A stretch of 7,299 nt of DNA from Candidatus Hydrogenedentota bacterium (lineage in GTDB: Bacteria > Hydrogenedentota > Hydrogenedentia > Hydrogenedentales > CAITNO01): assembly GCA_011046175.1 (NCBI GenBank), contig DSBB01000395.1, forward strand, positions 1 through 7,299, written 5' to 3'. Numbering within the stretch: position 1 is the first letter of the stretch; every line of letters begins with the position of its first letter. Shown piece after piece: positions 7,107-7,299 of the stretch. Both the position numbers and the translations under genes were made by a program. The notes below the pieces were generated by a model. That model saw nothing but the letters and a program-made list of their open reading frames with translations. It had not been told where the DNA came from and ran no database searches.

Positions 7107-7134
7107 AGGGCGCATCCCGTACGGGGTGCGCCCT
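7107..7134 (+). terminator. Probable transcription terminator after htrA
   Basis: AGGGCGCATCCC (7107-7118) pairs with GGGGTGCGCCCT (7123-7134) over a GTAC loop, giving a 12-bp stem with a single G-T pair. It lies 38 bases after the htrA stop and is the strongest hairpin I found between genes. The downstream bases (GACATCGTTTCC) contain only a short T-run, so it is not a textbook intrinsic terminator. It may act with poor efficiency, need Rho, or protect the 3' end of the message. Confidence 0.6.
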
Positions 7135-7155
7135 GACATCGTTTCCGACGTTTGC

Positions 7156-7185
7156 TTGGCGAGTGCCGCTTTGGTTGTGTAAAAT
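7156..7185 (+). promoter_or_regulatory. Possible promoter for the next gene
   Basis: TTGGCG (7156-7161), an 18-base spacer and TAAAAT (7180-7185) match the housekeeping promoter pattern at four of six and five of six positions. The site lies just after the probable terminator and before a Shine-Dalgarno and start codon, which is where a new promoter is expected. The predicted transcript would begin near 7192. Confidence 0.4.
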
Positions 7186-7200
7186 AGCGGTCGTACCAAG

Positions 7201-7218
7201 ACGCGCATAGTAGCGCGT
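7201..7218 (+). other. Leader hairpin before the right-edge gene
   Basis: ACGCGC (7201-7206) and GCGCGT (7213-7218) form a perfect 6-bp stem around the loop ATAGTA, extendable by a G-T pair. If the promoter at 7156-7185 is real, the hairpin lies near the 5' end of the transcript, where such structures often stabilise mRNA. It leaves the Shine-Dalgarno at 7236 free. No known riboswitch is recognised. Confidence 0.4.
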
Positions 7219-7235
7219 TGTCCTCTTTCGTGCTC

Positions 7236-7241
7236 AAGGAG
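7236..7241 (+). promoter_or_regulatory. Shine-Dalgarno of the right-edge reading frame
   Basis: AAGGAG is identical to the site used by htrA and lies ten bases before TTG 7252. No ATG or usable GTG is found at suitable spacing. The strong match is the main reason to accept a TTG start here. Confidence 0.55.
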
Positions 7242-7251
7242 TTCACAAGTA

Positions 7252-7299
7252 TTGTCATTACGGGAAGGGCGCCAGGCTAACGCGGCAATCTGGGAAAAC
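7252..7299 (+). CDS. Start of an unidentified protein, cut by the window edge
   Basis: An open frame of 16 codons starts at TTG and runs off the right edge, reading MSLREGRQANAAIWEN if TTG is decoded as Met. Support comes from AAGGAG ten bases upstream, a possible promoter at 7156-7185 and the probable terminator of the previous unit. The frame is closed upstream by a TAA at 7180 and contains no ATG or GTG start, so TTG is the only usual start codon. The N-terminus is hydrophilic, with no signal peptide, suggesting a cytoplasmic protein. The family cannot be told from 16 residues. Confidence 0.45.
   Translation, partial: MSLREGRQANAAIWEN

Noticed and set aside
6490..7107. 205-codon open frame on the - strand opposite the PDZ region of htrA
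   Set aside because: It shadows conserved PDZ codons and has no recognisable protein features.

Overview
The window is a compact, single-direction stretch of Gram-negative-type bacterial chromosome with moderate to moderately high GC. All genes lie on the + strand and are tightly packed. Three of the predicted products are exported or envelope proteins: a BatD with a signal peptide, a membrane-anchored BatE, and a signal-peptide HtrA/DegP protease. This fits a bacterium with a periplasm. The sequence alone does not settle the phylum. The combination of a Bat cluster, a full-length GlnD and a two-PDZ HtrA occurs in several Gram-negative groups, so any finer assignment would be a guess.

Layout. 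Bases 1-348 are the 3' end of a bat gene (BatC-like, or a BatB/BatC fusion), consisting of a very Gln/Glu-rich tail and a short conserved end. It overlaps batD by one base (348-2117; large periplasmic protein, one C-terminal membrane helix, cytoplasmic tail). batD overlaps batE by four bases (2114-2863; TPR, two membrane helices, SH3-like domain). A 56-base gap holds a small hairpin and is preceded by a possible internal promoter. Then comes glnD (2920-5622; bifunctional PII uridylyltransferase/uridylyl-removing enzyme with nucleotidyltransferase, HD and two ACT domains, all key motifs present). Twelve bases later starts the htrA/degP serine protease (5635-7068; intact His-Asp-Ser triad and two PDZ domains). 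A strong 12-bp hairpin (7107-7134) follows and probably ends the transcript. The last part (7140-7299) looks like the start of the next unit: a possible promoter, a leader hairpin, a good Shine-Dalgarno and a TTG-started reading frame that runs off the window.

How the genes may work together. The Bat proteins (with upstream MoxR ATPase and von Willebrand A partners, not in view) and HtrA both act at the cell envelope and are linked to stress tolerance. GlnD is cytoplasmic and reads glutamine to set the uridylylation state of PII. The close spacing suggests either one transcript or a bat unit followed by a glnD-htrA unit. No PII gene, ammonium transporter or glutamine synthetase is in the window.

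I see no mobile element, CRISPR array, tRNA, rRNA or clearly novel system. The observations worth checking are the gene neighbourhood, the leader structures, two 8-base homopolymers in batD and batE, and the partial TTG-started gene at the right edge.
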